A stretch of DNA of 64,000 nt from Thermosynechococcus sichuanensis E542. Lineage in GTDB: Bacteria; Cyanobacteriota; Cyanobacteriia; Thermosynechococcales; Thermosynechococcaceae. Each line of letters begins with the position of its first letter. Position 1 is the first letter of the stretch. This document shows positions 8,226-17,423 of the stretch, piece by piece. The notes under the pieces were generated by a model. The model was not told where the DNA came from and ran no database searches. It worked only from the letters and a program-made list of their open reading frames with translations. Position numbers and translations under genes: made by a program. The stretch covers positions 744,001-808,000 of the forward strand of contig NZ_CP032152.1 in assembly GCF_003555505.1 (NCBI RefSeq). Reading direction: 5' to 3'.

Positions 8226-9599
8226 CTAAGAATCGGTGGGTACAATCAGGGCTTCAAATTGTTGGCGAATCTGGTCAGTAACTTCCTTGACGGCCTGCCG
8301 TGCCCCTTGGCGATCGCGACGATACAGGGGCCAATAACTCTCTAAGTTGAGGGGTTCTCCGACACTTACACGCACCTGCCGCAAGCCCACCAAACGATTC
8401 ACATTTGGGCTTTTCCCCTCTAGCCAATCAAACGTGCGCCAGAGAATCAGCGCCACATCGGCAAAGCGATCAATCGTGAATTTCTCACGGACATAGCTAC
8501 CCGTAATCGAGGTAAATCGCTCTGCAAGGCGCATATGGCGTAATCGCACATTGGCTTCTTCCGCTAACCAGTCGGCTAAGCAGCGCTCTACGGCAGACAG
8601 TTGTGCCAAATCTCCGCGAAACATCCGTTCCCAAGCGGCTTGCTCAATCCGCCGACAGCGACTGACAAAATCTTCACTGGCCTTAAGACCAAAATAGGAC
8701 TCCGCCACCACTAGGGCACTGTTGAGGAGTCGCTGAATCCGTGCTGCCAATTCCGCATTGGGGGAGTCAAAGGGGGGCAGTTCGGGAAAATCTTGGCGGT
8801 AGGAGGTGGCATAAAAGGTCTCGAGACGATCCAAAAGGTGCATCGCTAAATTTAGAAGACGGTGGTAGAGAGCCTGCGGTTCGGTACTGTGGGAATTGGT
8901 GGGGCATCCAAGGCGGTTCTCCAGTTGGGTCATCAGCATTGCCATGCGTTCCCAAGAGGGCTGACTGAGGGTGTACTGAATGCCAACGGGGAGAATAACC
9001 ACAGGGAGCGATCGCCCCGCCTTGGCCAAATCTTCTAAACACCAAAACCCCAGTTGCGCCACGCCCGGTTCTAAAGGTGCCACTAGTTCATTGTGTTCAT
9101 TCGTTGCCCCCTCCGGAGCTGCTGCTAGGGGAAATCGTCCTTCTAAGAGTAATTCCCGTGCCGATCGCAGGGCTGGGCTATCGAGCTTACCGCGCATGAT
9201 GGAAATGCCTCCCAGCCGTGAAAAAAGCCAGCCGATTTGCTCTCCTGCCCAGAGCGGAATCCCGCGATCGTAGAGAAAATAGCCATTCGTGGGCGGGCGT
9301 AGCCGAATCCCCAGCCGTCGTGCTGTCTGCGGCAACAGATGCCACATCAAATAGCCCATTACCAAAGGATCATCCGTACAGGGATGGCGAAAGGCGATAA
9401 GGAGCCGCACCTGCCCCTGTTGAAACTGCTGGTAATAACGGGCAAGGGTCTCAACATTCACCCCTTCCACCCGATTCAGACCAAGACCATAGCGGATATA
9501 GAAGGGCAAGAGTCGCGCCACTGTCCACCACACTGGGTAGCTAAACCGCTGGGGGAGAAAATGCAACGGGGGTTGGGCAGTCGCAACCACACTGGACAT
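8226..9599 (-). CDS. PlsC-type acyltransferase-like protein, long cyanobacterial form
   Basis: A 457-residue protein whose N-terminal half is a PlsC fold: an H-x4-D motif (HPCTDD near residue 72) and an APEGATNEHNE motif in place of FPEG. The C-terminal half is helical, ends in VSVGEPLNLESYWPLYRRDR, and has no recognised domain. The family is common in cyanobacteria and annotated as glycerol acyltransferase; the substrate is unknown. It is convergent with the smaller PlsC gene. Confidence 0.82.
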   Translation of the reverse strand: MSSVVATAQPPLHFLPQRFSYPVWWTVARLLPFYIRYGLGLNRVEGVNVETLARYYQQFQQGQVRLLIAFRHPCTDDPLVMGYLMWHLLPQTARRLGIRLRPPTNGYFLYDRGIPLWAGEQIGWLFSRLGGISIMRGKLDSPALRSARELLLEGRFPLAAAPEGATNEHNELVAPLEPGVAQLGFWCLEDLAKAGRSLPVVILPVGIQYTLSQPSWERMAMLMTQLENRLGCPTNSHSTEPQALYHRLLNLAMHLLDRLETFYATSYRQDFPELPPFDSPNAELAARIQRLLNSALVVAESYFGLKASEDFVSRCRRIEQAAWERMFRGDLAQLSAVERCLADWLAEEANVRLRHMRLAERFTSITGSYVREKFTIDRFADVALILWRTFDWLEGKSPNVNRLVGLRQVRVSVGEPLNLESYWPLYRRDRQGARQAVKEVTDQIRQQFEALIVPTDS

Positions 9600-9625
9600 G
9601 ACGCAAACTCCTCAGAAACAAGAGC

Positions 9626-10525
9626 TTAGACTGAGGCAGTGGCCAACTCCGCAATCAACTGCTCCAACATTGGCTGATCCGCCCAATAGACAGCATTACA
9701 GAACTGACAGGTGGCTTCTGCCTTCGCCTCTGTGGCTAGAATATCCTTTAATTCTGCCTCCCCGAGGAGTTTGAGTGCCGCTAGCATCCGTTCATGGGAA
9801 CAGCCACAGTGGAAGCGCACCATTTGCCGCTGGGGCAAAATTTGCAGATCCATATCCCCTAGGAGTTCCTGAAAAATATCCGGCAATGTCCGCCCTGCCT
9901 GTAGCAGTGGTGTAAAGCCCTTGAGATTGGCCACCCGTTGTTCAAGAGTTGCGATGAGCTGTTCATCACTGGCAGCTTTGGGTAGCACCTGTAACATCAA
10001 CCCACCGGCGGCAGTCACCCCAGCTTCTTCAACAAAAACACCCAACATCAGCGCTGAGGGGGTTTGCTCTGAGGTGGCAAGGTAGTAGGTGACATCTTCA
10101 GCAATTTCCCCGGAGACAAGCTCCACCGTGCTGGAATAGGGATAGCCGTAGCCAAGATCATGGATGACGTAGAGATACCCCTGATGCCCCACCGCTGCAC
10201 CCACATCTAGTTTGCCCTTGGCATTGGGGGGCAGTTCAACACTGGGATACTGCACATAGCCGCGAACCGTGCCATCGGCACCCGCATCAGCAAAAACCGT
10301 TCCTAGGGGGCCATTGCCTTGAATGCGCACATTCACCCGCGCTTGGGGCTGTTTGAAACTAGAGGCCAGAATTAGGCCAGCGGCCATCGTTCGTCCCAAC
10401 GCAGCCGTGGCAACGTAGGAGAGTTGGTGGCGTTTGCGGGCTTCATCGGTGAGTTGAGTAGTGATCACCCCTACTGCACGGATGCCTTCAGCCGCAGCCG
10501 TTGCTCGCAACAGAAAATCTGCCAT
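9626..10525 (-). CDS. hslO: 33-kDa redox-regulated chaperonin Hsp33
   Basis: Hsp33 is a holdase chaperone switched on by oxidation. Its zinc centre is visible at the C-terminus as Cys240-x-Cys242 and Cys273-x2-Cys276, the canonical spacing. I place the start at the ATG at 10525 (MADFLLRATAAAEG), giving 299 residues that begin where the family begins; an in-frame ATG 16 codons upstream lengthens the protein with non-conserved residues. Its role fits the other thiol-redox genes in the window (trxA and the Prx-Grx fusion). Confidence 0.95.
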   Translation of the reverse strand: MADFLLRATAAAEGIRAVGVITTQLTDEARKRHQLSYVATAALGRTMAAGLILASSFKQPQARVNVRIQGNGPLGTVFADAGADGTVRGYVQYPSVELPPNAKGKLDVGAAVGHQGYLYVIHDLGYGYPYSSTVELVSGEIAEDVTYYLATSEQTPSALMLGVFVEEAGVTAAGGLMLQVLPKAASDEQLIATLEQRVANLKGFTPLLQAGRTLPDIFQELLGDMDLQILPQRQMVRFHCGCSHERMLAALKLLGEAELKDILATEAKAEATCQFCNAVYWADQPMLEQLIAELATASV

Positions 10526-10664
10526 GATTAACCTAAAGAAATGTTTCGTTACACTTAGTTTATCTCCTTTCATTTGATCCCAAAGGCAACTACCTGACGG
10601 CCAAAATTGGGGAGACCTCTAGCAAGAACCTCAGGAAATTGGCGATGATAAGCAAACAACGGTA

Positions 10665-11789
10665 ATGCAGCGTCCAGTGATTGCTCCTATGGCCATGCCC
10701 TTAACTGTTTTGTCGGCAGCAACTGTCTTGGCACAGGCAACAGAATTGCCTCAAGGTGGCCTGATTACGGAGATTCCGACGCTGGCGATCGCCCACCGCT
10801 TGGCACACCATCTTCGCCACCACTGGCCTTTAGAGACGCTTTGCACACTCATTGACGCCCAACACCAGAGTACACCCCTCACCCTTGGTGAATTGGCAGA
10901 GCTAACGGAGGCCACCTGCCCGCTACAACTCTATGTGCCACCCCCCCTACCAGAGGCACTGATTCAATTTCAACGCCTGATTGACGTGGTACGCGAACTG
11001 CGCCATCCTGAGCGGGGCTGCCCTTGGGATTTGCAGCAAACACCCACCACCCTCATTCCCTACGTCCTTGAGGAGGCCTATGAAGTCGTCCATGCTCTTC
11101 AGGAGGGAGACACTGGAGCGATCGCCGAAGAATTAGGAGACCTGTTGCTGCAAGTGGTGCTCCAGAGCCAACTCGCCCAAGAAGCTGATCAATTTACCCT
11201 TGCCCAAGTCATTCAAGGCATTAGCGATAAACTGATCCGTCGCCATCCCCATGTTTTTGGTGAAGTGGCACTCACCACTGCGCAAGAGGTGCGCGACCAA
11301 TGGGAGCAAATCAAGGCCTCTGAAAAGGGCAGTGAGGAAGCCGTCCCCCTCAGTCAAAAGCTGCAACGCTATGCCCGTACCCTGCCCCCCCTGATGGCGG
11401 GGATGAAAATTGGTGAGCGTGCCAGTCGTGCTGGCCTAGATTGGCCAACCATTAGCGGCGCATGGCAAAAATTTTATGAAGAGCTGGCGGAATTTCAGGA
11501 GGCGCTTCTGCAAGGGAATGCCGCCCAACAAACTGCTGAACTTGGGGATTTACTTTTTAGTGTGATTAACCTCGCCCGCTGGTGCCAACTTGACCCCATC
11601 AATGCCCTGCAACAAACCTACCAACGCTTTATCCAACGCCTAGAGTGCATTGAGGCGGCCATCGATCGCCCCCTTGAGACCTACACCCTAGAAGAACTGG
11701 AAGCCCTCTGGCAACAGGCCAAAATACAGTTAGCCACAGACAGCCAGCCGACCGAAACACCGACAGACCCTCATCCTGAAGAAGCCTAA
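10665..11789 (+). CDS. mazG: Nucleoside triphosphate pyrophosphohydrolase MazG
   Basis: MazG hydrolyses NTPs and dNTPs, including aberrant ones, to monophosphate and pyrophosphate. Two MazG domains are visible. The first (from about residue 108) has RGCPWDLQQT and the EEAYEV...EELGDLLLQV metal-binding pattern; the second has FYEELAEFQEA...ELGDLLFSVINLARW. The N-terminal 100 residues are a shortened extra domain like that preceding MazG in other cyanobacterial proteins. Total length is 374 residues. The stop overlaps that of the convergent lipoprotein gene by 4 bases. Confidence 0.93.
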   Translation: MQRPVIAPMAMPLTVLSAATVLAQATELPQGGLITEIPTLAIAHRLAHHLRHHWPLETLCTLIDAQHQSTPLTLGELAELTEATCPLQLYVPPPLPEALIQFQRLIDVVRELRHPERGCPWDLQQTPTTLIPYVLEEAYEVVHALQEGDTGAIAEELGDLLLQVVLQSQLAQEADQFTLAQVIQGISDKLIRRHPHVFGEVALTTAQEVRDQWEQIKASEKGSEEAVPLSQKLQRYARTLPPLMAGMKIGERASRAGLDWPTISGAWQKFYEELAEFQEALLQGNAAQQTAELGDLLFSVINLARWCQLDPINALQQTYQRFIQRLECIEAAIDRPLETYTLEELEALWQQAKIQLATDSQPTETPTDPHPEEA

Positions 11790-13534
11790 TCCGCTGCGGC
11801 CATCTCCACTTTGAGTTCATCAAGATTCCATAGGGCACCCCCCAGCGCCGTGGGATTCGCACCGACCACATGATTGCGAAAAGCCGTAAGGGAGAGGGGA
11901 TTCACAAGGTAGATAAAGGGGAGATATTCCTGAGCCAGTCGTTGCGCTTCGGCGTAGATTTGCTTGCGGCGTTCCAAATTTAGCTCCTGTGCCCCCTGCA
12001 CATAAAGATCACTAATGCGCTGCTCCCAGTCAGCGACCACTCGCCCGGTAATGGGGGGTTGATTCGGTGCGGGTTGCTGATTAAACGTATGCAAGAGGCC
12101 ATCCACCCGCCAGATATTGGCACCGCTATTGGGTTCATTGCCCCCGCCCGTAAAGCCAAGGATATGGGCTTCCCACTCTAGGGAATTGGACAGGCGATCC
12201 ACGAGGGTGCCAAAGGCCAAAAATTGCAGATCCACCTGCATGCCGATCGCCCCCAAGTCCTGCTGAATTTGAGTTGCTATTGCCTCACGGATCTTGTTGC
12301 CTGCATTCGTAATCAGTGAGAAGCGGACGCGATTTCCCTTGGCGTCAAAGAGGCGACCTTGATTGTCGTAGCGGAAACCGGCCTCTTGCAGTAATGCCTT
12401 GGCCTTGGCCACATCGTAACTGTAGGTAGGCAGACCCTGCTCCGGCGAGAAGTAAAAGGGGCTTTGTACGGGAATGGTGGAGTGTTGGGGTGCCCCTAGA
12501 CCTTGGTAAATGTTGTTAATCATCCGCTGGCGATCGATCCCATAGGCCACAGCTTGCCGAAAGCGTACATCGTTAAACCACTCAGACTTCACGGGATCGA
12601 CGAGGGGCTTGCCATTGCGGCGACCGCGATTGAGATTAAAACACAAGAAAAGGGTATTGGGACTCGGGCCACTGTTGTAGATACTGAACTGGCCACGCTT
12701 TTCTTCGCGTTTTAAGAGGGCAAACATCTCCGGAGTGACGGCAAATAAGTCCAAACCGCCGGAGCGAAATTGCAGCATGGCAGTGTCGGTGGACTCCACA
12801 ATTTGCCAAATAAAACGTTCCAAATGGGGTAGGGGCGATCGCCAGTAGAAGGGATTGCGGCGAAAAATCAACCGCTGGCTATTCACATAGCGCTCCATGA
12901 CAAAAGAGCCATTGCCAACAATTTCGCGGGGGTCGGTGTCTGTGCCCCACATAGACAGGAACTTCAACCGCCCTTGGCTATCCCGTTCTCGTACTGCTTG
13001 CCGCAGCAAATGGGCAGGCAAAATCGGCAATCCAGTATTGCGTAAAAACGGCGCAAAGGGTTCAGGTAGCTTAAATGTGACTTGGCGATCGCCTTGGGCA
13101 GTCACTTCAGGCAGTAGCCCCTTCTGGCCAATACGGAGAATATCGCGGCTACTAGTGGGAATTTCAGGATTGAAATAGATCTCGTTGTAGGTGAACACCA
13201 CATCCTCACTGGTGAGGGGCACCCCATCCGACCATTTCAGATTTGGCTTCAGTCGAAAGACAATCTCGAGGGTTTCCGGCTTAATTTCCCAAGACTCCGC
13301 CAGGGCAGGCTCCAACTCACCCGTAAGGCCATTTTCTTGAATTAACCCTGTGTAGAGGTAGCCAAAGACATTGGGGGATTCTTGGCTTAGGGCGTAGTTA
13401 AAGGTTTTGGGGTCTGAGGTGACAGCGGTCACTAACTGGTTGCCCCGCGGCGTAATCAGGCCAGCACAGCTTCCGAGGCTAAGGGTGCACAGACAAACCA
13501 GCAGCGCAATCAGAGGCCATCGCCAGCCGCGCAT
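11786..13534 (-). CDS. ABC transporter substrate-binding lipoprotein, peptide/nickel family
   Basis: A 582-residue family-5 extracellular solute-binding protein (oligopeptide/dipeptide class). The start at 13534 gives MRGWRWPLIALLVCLC, a lipoprotein signal with lipobox LGSC. The fold signature runs through YLYTGLI, ALAESWEI, FRLKPNLKWSDGVPLTSEDVVFTYN and AVAYGIDRQRMINNIYQG. The gene starts within the stop codon of thiS (TGATG), so the two are translationally coupled. No permease or ATPase genes are adjacent, so the partner transporter must be elsewhere. The ligand is unknown. Confidence 0.88.
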   Translation of the reverse strand: MRGWRWPLIALLVCLCTLSLGSCAGLITPRGNQLVTAVTSDPKTFNYALSQESPNVFGYLYTGLIQENGLTGELEPALAESWEIKPETLEIVFRLKPNLKWSDGVPLTSEDVVFTYNEIYFNPEIPTSSRDILRIGQKGLLPEVTAQGDRQVTFKLPEPFAPFLRNTGLPILPAHLLRQAVRERDSQGRLKFLSMWGTDTDPREIVGNGSFVMERYVNSQRLIFRRNPFYWRSPLPHLERFIWQIVESTDTAMLQFRSGGLDLFAVTPEMFALLKREEKRGQFSIYNSGPSPNTLFLCFNLNRGRRNGKPLVDPVKSEWFNDVRFRQAVAYGIDRQRMINNIYQGLGAPQHSTIPVQSPFYFSPEQGLPTYSYDVAKAKALLQEAGFRYDNQGRLFDAKGNRVRFSLITNAGNKIREAIATQIQQDLGAIGMQVDLQFLAFGTLVDRLSNSLEWEAHILGFTGGGNEPNSGANIWRVDGLLHTFNQQPAPNQPPITGRVVADWEQRISDLYVQGAQELNLERRKQIYAEAQRLAQEYLPFIYLVNPLSLTAFRNHVVGANPTALGGALWNLDELKVEMAAAD

Positions 13535-13755
13535 CAGCCGCCACCGACAATCGTGACAATTTCCAAGCGATCGCCCGCCTGCACATAGGTGGTTTCCCAA
13601 AACTGCCGATGCAAAATTTCACCATTGTATTCAATGGCAACAAGGCGGGGGTGAATGTTGAGCAGGTTACAGAGTTCTGGAATTGAGAGCGATCGCCTCA
13701 AGGTGTGAGGAGTGCCATTGACATGAATGACGATCGCTGGCTCAACTGGAACCAT
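13534..13755 (-). CDS. thiS: Sulfur carrier protein ThiS
   Basis: A small ubiquitin-like protein that carries sulfur as a C-terminal thiocarboxylate for the thiazole part of thiamine. The chain starts IVIHVNGTPHTL and ends in VGGG, giving the required terminal Gly-Gly. From ATG at 13755 it is 73 residues; a TTG at 13770 with a short AGG upstream is an alternative start. It follows trxA closely and overlaps the downstream lipoprotein gene by one base. No other thi gene is in the window. Confidence 0.88.
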   Translation of the reverse strand: MVPVEPAIVIHVNGTPHTLRRSLSIPELCNLLNIHPRLVAIEYNGEILHRQFWETTYVQAGDRLEIVTIVGGG

Positions 13756-13776
13756 AGCAGTAGGCGCCAACTCGAC

Positions 13777-14100
13777 CTACAGGAACTGCTCAAGGGTTGC
13801 TTCAATTTTTGTTTTTGGCACTGCACCCACCAAGATATCTACTTTTTGGCCGCCCTTGAAAATCATTAGCGTCGGGATGCTGCGAATGCCAAAGTCAGTC
13901 GCCACCTTCGAGTTTTCGTCCGTATTTACCTTGACGACCTTGACTCTGCCCTGATATTCGTTGGCGATTTCATCAACAACGGGTGCCACCATGCGGCATG
14001 GCCCACACCAAGGTGCCCAGAAATCCACCAACACAGGAATATCGCTATTTAATACTTCTTCTTCAAAGGTGGCATCTGTAACGGACAATGCACTGGACAT
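13777..14100 (-). CDS. trxA: Thioredoxin
   Basis: A 107-residue m-type thioredoxin that reduces target disulphides in the cytoplasm. The active site FWAPWCGPC is complete (Cys32, Cys35), the cis-proline loop is SIPTLMIF, and the length is standard. Its start faces psaX across a 214-base divergent region. thiS and the peptide-binding lipoprotein follow it closely and could be co-transcribed. Confidence 0.97.
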   Translation of the reverse strand: MSSALSVTDATFEEEVLNSDIPVLVDFWAPWCGPCRMVAPVVDEIANEYQGRVKVVKVNTDENSKVATDFGIRSIPTLMIFKGGQKVDILVGAVPKTKIEATLEQFL

Positions 14101-14274
14101 AAACAGAACCCTTATAACGAATCAGCAGCCTTAAAAATATACTCTAGCAACCTTTAGGCTGACCTTGGGCTTCGGATTATTTTTTGATTTTCCAGACCCT
14201 AGGCAGTCTAGCTCGCGGCTAGGTTTGATTTGCAGTATATCACGTCGCCCTCGGCATACAGGAGGCTATCGGCG

Positions 14275-14280
14275 TATAAT
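14275..14280 (+). promoter_or_regulatory. -10 box of the psaX promoter
   Basis: A perfect TATAAT lies 35 bases before the psaX ATG, predicting a transcript start near 14287 and a leader of about 28 bases. I see no good -35 hexamer at the 17-base distance. A ribosome-binding site AGAGGA (14301-14306) sits 8 bases before ATG 14315, which selects that start over the upstream in-frame ATG at 14306. Confidence 0.65.
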
Positions 14281-14314
14281 AAGGTTGCCGTTTCCCATCA
14301 AGAGGATGTCAACT

Positions 14315-14425
14315 ATGGCAACAAAATCTGCAAAACCCACCTACGCTTTCCGTACCTTCTGGGCTGTGCTGCTGTTGGCCATTAACTTCTTGGTTGCCGC
14401 CTACTACTTTGGCATCCTCAAGTAG
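14315..14425 (+). CDS. psaX: Photosystem I subunit PsaX
   Basis: PsaX is a small single-helix subunit at the periphery of photosystem I, known from the Thermosynechococcus crystal structure and from few other cyanobacteria. The 36-residue product starts MATKSAKPTYAFRTFWAV and continues into one membrane helix ending near the C-terminal GILK. The AGAGGA ribosome-binding site supports ATG 14315; longer in-frame extensions upstream run through the promoter and are rejected. The gene is a strong pointer to a thermophilic Synechococcus relative. Confidence 0.9.
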   Translation: MATKSAKPTYAFRTFWAVLLLAINFLVAAYYFGILK

Positions 14426-14445
14426 GACTTTAGACTCAGGAATTG

Positions 14446-14465
14446 GGGGGGCACCCTAGCCCCCC
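14446..14465. terminator. GC-rich hairpin between psaX and the YccF gene
   Basis: GGGGGGC (14446-14452) pairs perfectly with GCCCCCC (14459-14465) around a 6-base loop. It lies 21 bases after the psaX stop and 12 bases before the end of the convergent gene. There is no T-tract on either side, so it may act as a weak bidirectional terminator or a 3'-end stabiliser. Confidence 0.55.
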
Positions 14466-14476
14466 ACTACTCGTAA

Positions 14477-14845
14477 TCACTTCAACTCACGGCCAAAGGG
14501 TAGTAATCCTAAAATCATCAGCTTGAAGTGCTGCTGCGCAAAGGGCAGGCCGACAATCGTCACCGCCAAGATCACCCCCCAAACTAAGTGATTGAGGGCA
14601 ATGCCCCAGCCCACAACCAAAAGCCACAGGATATTAAAGATCATCGTTAGGGTGCTATTGGCATCGGGCGCTTCAACAATTTGCTTACCAAAGGGGAGTA
14701 GGGCACTCCAGCCCAGTTGAATGGCTTTAATCCCAAAGGGAATGCCAATGATCGTCAAGCACAGCGTCACACCGCCCAGCATATAGCCGATACCCGTGAG
14801 GAAGCCGCCAAAGATCAACCAGATGATATTGCCAAGAAGACTCAT
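14477..14845 (-). CDS. YccF-family inner membrane protein
   Basis: A 122-residue membrane protein with two copies of the YccF repeat: hydrophobic helices followed by TIIGIPFGIKAIQLGWSALLPFGKQ and later TIVGLPFAQQHFKLMILGLLPFG. I choose ATG 14845 because GGAGGAG lies at the right distance upstream; the ATG five codons earlier overlaps that site. The family function is unknown. Confidence 0.85.
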   Translation of the reverse strand: MSLLGNIIWLIFGGFLTGIGYMLGGVTLCLTIIGIPFGIKAIQLGWSALLPFGKQIVEAPDANSTLTMIFNILWLLVVGWGIALNHLVWGVILAVTIVGLPFAQQHFKLMILGLLPFGRELK

Positions 14846-14895
14846 GATCTGCTCCTCCAAACCTTGTCTAGACCCAGCCTAGCAAGCATCTAGTA

Positions 14896-16602
14896 CTATT
14901 TCGGTAGCGTAATGCGGAAGCCGGGGGGGAGATAGTCGTCCCCTAGATAGTTGCTGGGAATCGTGCTGGTGTTGCCATCCCGCAGTGCTAAGTAGCTCGG
15001 TGACATGATTTCGATACCCGCTTCGTTGCAGGCATCTTGAAGGTTTTGATGCAATTCCGAAATGGTATAGCGCAGCCCCTTCCAGTTACGGGTGTAAACA
15101 TTCAGCTCGTAGGCGATGTGGTAGTCATTGAGGGCAGTTTGCAACACAAAGGGGGGAGGATCGTCAAGGATACCTGTGGTGCGGCGACCCGCCTCAATCA
15201 TGGCCTCATAAACGTCGCGCCAAGGGACATCGTAGCCAAGGGTAATCGTGGTTTGCAAAATCAAGGGCTGACCCATTTCCCGAATGGCCACAGCGTAATT
15301 GATGACTGTGCTGTTTAGCAGTGACGAGTTGGGGACTGTAATCACTTGATTATTGAAGGCACAAATGCGGGTGACAAGGAGCGTTTTTTGTACCACAATC
15401 CCCTTGACATCGCCGATTTGAATGAGGTCGCCCACCTGAAAGGAGCGAGTATAGATGAGAATGACCCCACCCACCACGTTGGCGATCGCCGAGGTGGAAC
15501 CCAAGGAAAAGAGAATCCCCAAAAACACAGAAATGCCGCGAAAGGCTGGGGAGTCAAAGCCGGGTAAGTAGGGAAAGACAACAACAGCCGCCAAAGCAAT
15601 AATTAAAATTTGCAGCAGGTTGTAGGTGGGTTTTGCCCAATCCGTGTAGAAGCCCGGAATCACCAAACGCTCGGTTTCAATGGCGTAGAAAATCGCCCGC
15701 ACCCCTTTCAAGATGTAGTAGGTGATGGCCACAATGACGGCGATCGCCACCAGATTAGGGAGATAGTTACCAATACTGGTGAGAATAAATTCAAGGGAAC
15801 CTAGGAAGTGATTGAGAAAATTCTTGCCAAAGGTGCGTGTCCAAGGAAAAAGATTGAAAACAAACGTCAGGTACAAATAGAGGATAAACAGCAGCAGTGC
15901 CAACCGGGTAAACTGCAATATCCGCAATAGCCAACGCTCAACCGTTTCCCGAGAAATAATCTCAAAATTTTGCAGGCGTAAGGGAGGAATTCGCTCTCCA
16001 CCCCAGCGACTCAGCGGCGGAAAAATCTTACCGGAGATGCGAATAATCACTGAACAGAGAATCAGGGTGAGGATTGTTGTTAAAACCGCAAAAACAGTAT
16101 TTTTGAGCAGATTTTGGGGAACGCGATCTTGGCGATAACGGGTAATGGCTTCACGAATGCGCTGGGCGAGTTCAATCGCTACTTCTTCTTGACTCTCTAG
16201 GCGATCGCCAACATCCGCTTTTGTGACTGTAATTAAGGGGCGGTTTCCTTGAACAACCGTGACATTGTCGCGATCGCCCACTCTTTTGATCGTAATGCTG
16301 TCAATGGGAATGTCCTCATCCTCTGCCACTTGCAGGATACGGCGTTGAATCGCTGCCGCCCGTTCTTCGGGGGTAAAGGAGCCAATACCTTGGCGCACCT
16401 CAAACAAAACTTCACCATCGAGGGTCACTGGGTATTCCTGAATCTCCAGCGGCGCTAGGGGAGCTTGGGTATCTTGCGCCATTAAAGGCCACTCTGCCTG
16501 CCCCACCACCAGTAAAAAAGCGAATAACAGGCACAGGAAAAAGCGTGTCCAAGAGCGTGGTTTCGTCATAGATAGCGAGGATGCAGGCAGATCATTCTCC
16601 AT
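14896..16602 (-). CDS. MscS-family mechanosensitive ion channel
   Basis: A 568-residue MscS-type channel with an N-terminal signal sequence (cleavage after LMA near residue 42), a polar extracytoplasmic domain of about 120 residues, several membrane helices (from about residue 165), and the MscS core. The pore helix and beta domain are visible as FLGILFSLGSTSAIANVVGG and TRSFQVGDLIQIGDVKG, with the usual VITVPNSSLLNSTVINY downstream. It probably releases solutes on osmotic downshock or conducts ions. A second, cyclic-nucleotide-linked MscS relative is at 29246-31030. Confidence 0.9.
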   Translation of the reverse strand: MENDLPASSLSMTKPRSWTRFFLCLLFAFLLVVGQAEWPLMAQDTQAPLAPLEIQEYPVTLDGEVLFEVRQGIGSFTPEERAAAIQRRILQVAEDEDIPIDSITIKRVGDRDNVTVVQGNRPLITVTKADVGDRLESQEEVAIELAQRIREAITRYRQDRVPQNLLKNTVFAVLTTILTLILCSVIIRISGKIFPPLSRWGGERIPPLRLQNFEIISRETVERWLLRILQFTRLALLLFILYLYLTFVFNLFPWTRTFGKNFLNHFLGSLEFILTSIGNYLPNLVAIAVIVAITYYILKGVRAIFYAIETERLVIPGFYTDWAKPTYNLLQILIIALAAVVVFPYLPGFDSPAFRGISVFLGILFSLGSTSAIANVVGGVILIYTRSFQVGDLIQIGDVKGIVVQKTLLVTRICAFNNQVITVPNSSLLNSTVINYAVAIREMGQPLILQTTITLGYDVPWRDVYEAMIEAGRRTTGILDDPPPFVLQTALNDYHIAYELNVYTRNWKGLRYTISELHQNLQDACNEAGIEIMSPSYLALRDGNTSTIPSNYLGDDYLPPGFRITLPK

Positions 16603-16644
16603 TTTGGGTCAAATCCTTGCCTGCCGCTGTTTTAGCGAAAATCC

Positions 16645-17379
16645 TTAACAATAAGTAGCTAGGTATGCCGCCAGTGCTTCGGAACCGCCAATGTATTTGC
16701 CGTCAATAAAGATTTGGGGAACGGTCGTTGCCCCGGTAACCGCTTGCAGCGATCGCAGGCTAGCCCCCTCACCGATGACAATCTCATCGTAGTGAATACC
16801 CTTTTCTGCAAGCATGGTTTTGGCGTTAGCGCAGTAGGGACAGCCCCGTTTGGTAAACAGGGAAACACATTGCCGCTTGTAGCCGGGGTTGAGGTAGCAG
16901 AGCATTGTTTCCGCATCAGAGACCTTAAAGGGGTCGCCGGGTTCTTCGGGTTCAATGAACATTTTCTCGATGACGCCATCCTTCACTAGCATTGAATAAC
17001 GCCAAGAGCGCTTGCCAAAGCCAAGGTCCTCCTTATCGACAAGCATTCCCATGCCGGCGGTAAATTCACCATTACCATCGGGAATGAGGCGCACATTCTC
17101 CGCCTGCTGGGTTTTGCCCCACTCATTCATGACAAAGGCATCATTGACGGAAATGCAGAGGATGTCATCCACGCCACATTCCCGAAATAGGGGTGCCAAT
17201 TCGTTGTAGCCGGGGAGATGGGTTGAAGAACAGGTAGGCGTGAAAGCGCCCGGCAAAGCAAATACGACAACGGTTTTGCCATTGAATAGATCATTGGTGG
17301 TCACATTGACCCATTGATCGCCTTCACGGGTGTGAAAGGTGACTTCGGGAACACGTTGCCCTTCACGGTTGGGTAGCAT
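16645..17379 (-). CDS. Peroxiredoxin-glutaredoxin fusion
   Basis: A Prx5-type peroxiredoxin (residues 1-165, peroxidatic Cys50 in [15 protein letters not shown]) is fused to a class I glutaredoxin (residues 170-244, CPYC at 180-183, [14 protein letters not shown] for glutathione binding). Such hybrids reduce peroxides with glutathione, without a separate thioredoxin. I start at ATG 17379, which has GGAGG about 8 bases upstream; the GTG at 17394 overlaps that site. The fusion type is known in cyanobacteria and some pathogens. Both active sites are intact. Confidence 0.93.
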   Translation of the reverse strand: MLPNREGQRVPEVTFHTREGDQWVNVTTNDLFNGKTVVVFALPGAFTPTCSSTHLPGYNELAPLFRECGVDDILCISVNDAFVMNEWGKTQQAENVRLIPDGNGEFTAGMGMLVDKEDLGFGKRSWRYSMLVKDGVIEKMFIEPEEPGDPFKVSDAETMLCYLNPGYKRQCVSLFTKRGCPYCANAKTMLAEKGIHYDEIVIGEGASLRSLQAVTGATTVPQIFIDGKYIGGSEALAAYLATYC

Positions 17380-17423
17380 GGTGGAGTCCTCCACATAACG
17401 TTGCTTTCTAAAGCGTAGTCGTT

